A stretch of DNA of 6,342 bases from an uncultured Lysobacteraceae bacterium (lineage in GTDB: Bacteria; Pseudomonadota; Gammaproteobacteria; Xanthomonadales; Rhodanobacteraceae): positions 1-6,342 of the forward strand of contig CAMLSI010000324.1 in the NCBI GenBank assembly GCA_946482585.1. Direction: 5' to 3'. Position numbers and translations under genes: made by a program. Under the pieces are notes generated by a model. The model was not told the origin of the DNA. It did not search any database and was given only the letters and a program-made list of their open reading frames with translations. Below are positions 5,852 to 6,342 of the stretch, in pieces. Position 1 is the first letter of the stretch, and the number at the start of each line of letters is the position of its first letter.

Positions 5852-5981
5852 GCGCGCCGGCGCGGTACAAGCCGCCCCCGGTCCGCGGGCAGGGTCCAAC
5901 CCACTTGTCGTCGTCCATCCTTCGAACCTTTGTGCAGCCGGTGTTGCGGACCGTCGGCGATCACTGCACGGAGGTCGTCTC

Positions 5982-6342
5982 ATGAAAACCCTGCCCGAAC
6001 GCGCGAACCTCGCGCATCTGCGCAAGCAGGCAAAAGCGCTGCTGCGCGACGTGCGCGGCGGCGACGCCGAGGCGATCGCGCGCATCCGATCGTCCCTGCC
6101 GGCGGCGCGCGATGCGACGCCGCACTTCATCGCGGCAATGCCGCTGCAGCTGCACGACGCGCAGTCCTGCATCGCACGCGACTACGGTTTCCGCAGCTGG
6201 AGCGAACTCAAGGCGTTCGTCGAATGGCAGTCGCTGCAGGCGGATCGCGACGCCGCCGTGCGCCGCTGGCTGGGCCTGGTCTACGCGGGCGACGTGACCG
6301 GCGATACGTTCGGCGCGCGGCCATTGCTCGCGCAGCGCATGC
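5982..6342 (+). CDS. Ankyrin-repeat-protein type N-terminal region, 3' end outside window
   Basis: The ATG at 5982 follows an excellent ribosome site, GGAGGT (5970-5975), by 6 bases, and the frame stays open for 120 codons to the window edge. The N-terminal module (ANLAHLRKQAKALLRDVRGG, DAEAIARIRSSLP, then LHDAQSCIARDYGFRSWSELKAFVEW at 58-82) is the helical leader found in front of many bacterial ankyrin-repeat proteins. There the pattern LxxLRxQAKxLLRxxRxGD and AQxVIAREYGFxSWxxLK is common. The following AAVRRWLGLVYAGDVTGDTFGARPLLAQRM probably leads into the next helical segment or the first repeat. No ankyrin repeat is inside the window, so the assignment rests on this leader alone. No signal peptide is present, so the protein is probably cytosolic. 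It appears to be transcribed on its own, 176 bases after the preceding gene. Role unknown. Confidence 0.72.
   Translation, partial: MKTLPERANLAHLRKQAKALLRDVRGGDAEAIARIRSSLPAARDATPHFIAAMPLQLHDAQSCIARDYGFRSWSELKAFVEWQSLQADRDAAVRRWLGLVYAGDVTGDTFGARPLLAQRM

Noticed and set aside
4099..5964. A 621-codon open frame on the minus strand across the copper-storage and PilP-like-domain genes
   Set aside because: It is low-complexity (Arg, Ala, Gly), antisense to two well-supported genes and has no family motif; GC-rich DNA makes such frames by codon-position bias.

Overview
The window is a GC-rich bacterial chromosomal segment with tightly packed genes. The high GC, the secreted Cys-rich repeat protein with an 'IFxDG' tail and the PilP-like domain suggest a gammaproteobacterium, perhaps of the Xanthomonadales/Rhodanobacteraceae type. 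That placement is an inference, because the window holds no rRNA, tRNA or other phylogenetic marker. I see no mobile element, CRISPR array or RNA gene.

Layout from left to right. (1) Bases 2-379 (+) are the C-terminal end of an MgtC/SapB-like DUF4010 membrane protein. Its conserved tail is clear, but the first ~130 bases are full of homopolymers, including a run of ten G, and look damaged. (2) Bases 380-611 are a promoter-bearing gap with small AT-rich dyads. (3) Bases 612-1844 (+) encode an acyl-CoA dehydrogenase of the ACAD10/ACAD11 branch. Its stop codon overlaps by one base the start of an IclR-family regulator at 1844-2662 (+), so the two form a translationally coupled pair, probably a locally regulated fatty-acid or hydroxy-acid catabolic unit. 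(4) A long-looped hairpin with a U-tract, read on the minus strand, separates this pair from a convergent gene at 2726-4195 (-). That gene encodes a secreted protein of three tandem DUF11-like beta-sandwich repeats with a regular cysteine ladder. (5) A 347-base divergent intergenic region (4196-4542) carries a perfect 6-3-6 dyad. (6) Bases 4543-4941 (+) encode a Csp3-like cytosolic copper-storage four-helix-bundle protein with 16 cysteines. (7) Bases 5059-5805 (+) encode an exported protein that joins an uncharacterised periplasmic domain to a C-terminal PilP-like domain. (8) Bases 5982-6342 (+) are the start of a gene of the ankyrin-repeat-protein type, cut by the window edge.

Apart from the dehydrogenase/IclR pair, the genes look like independent single-gene units. 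The sequence 'TCGCATA' occurs upstream of three plus-strand genes (504, 4998, 5841) and may mark a shared -10-type promoter. The most interesting items are the 16-Cys copper-store candidate, the Cys-laddered triple-repeat secreted protein and the PilP-domain fusion outside a pilus operon. None of them amounts, on the sequence alone, to a clearly new multi-gene system.
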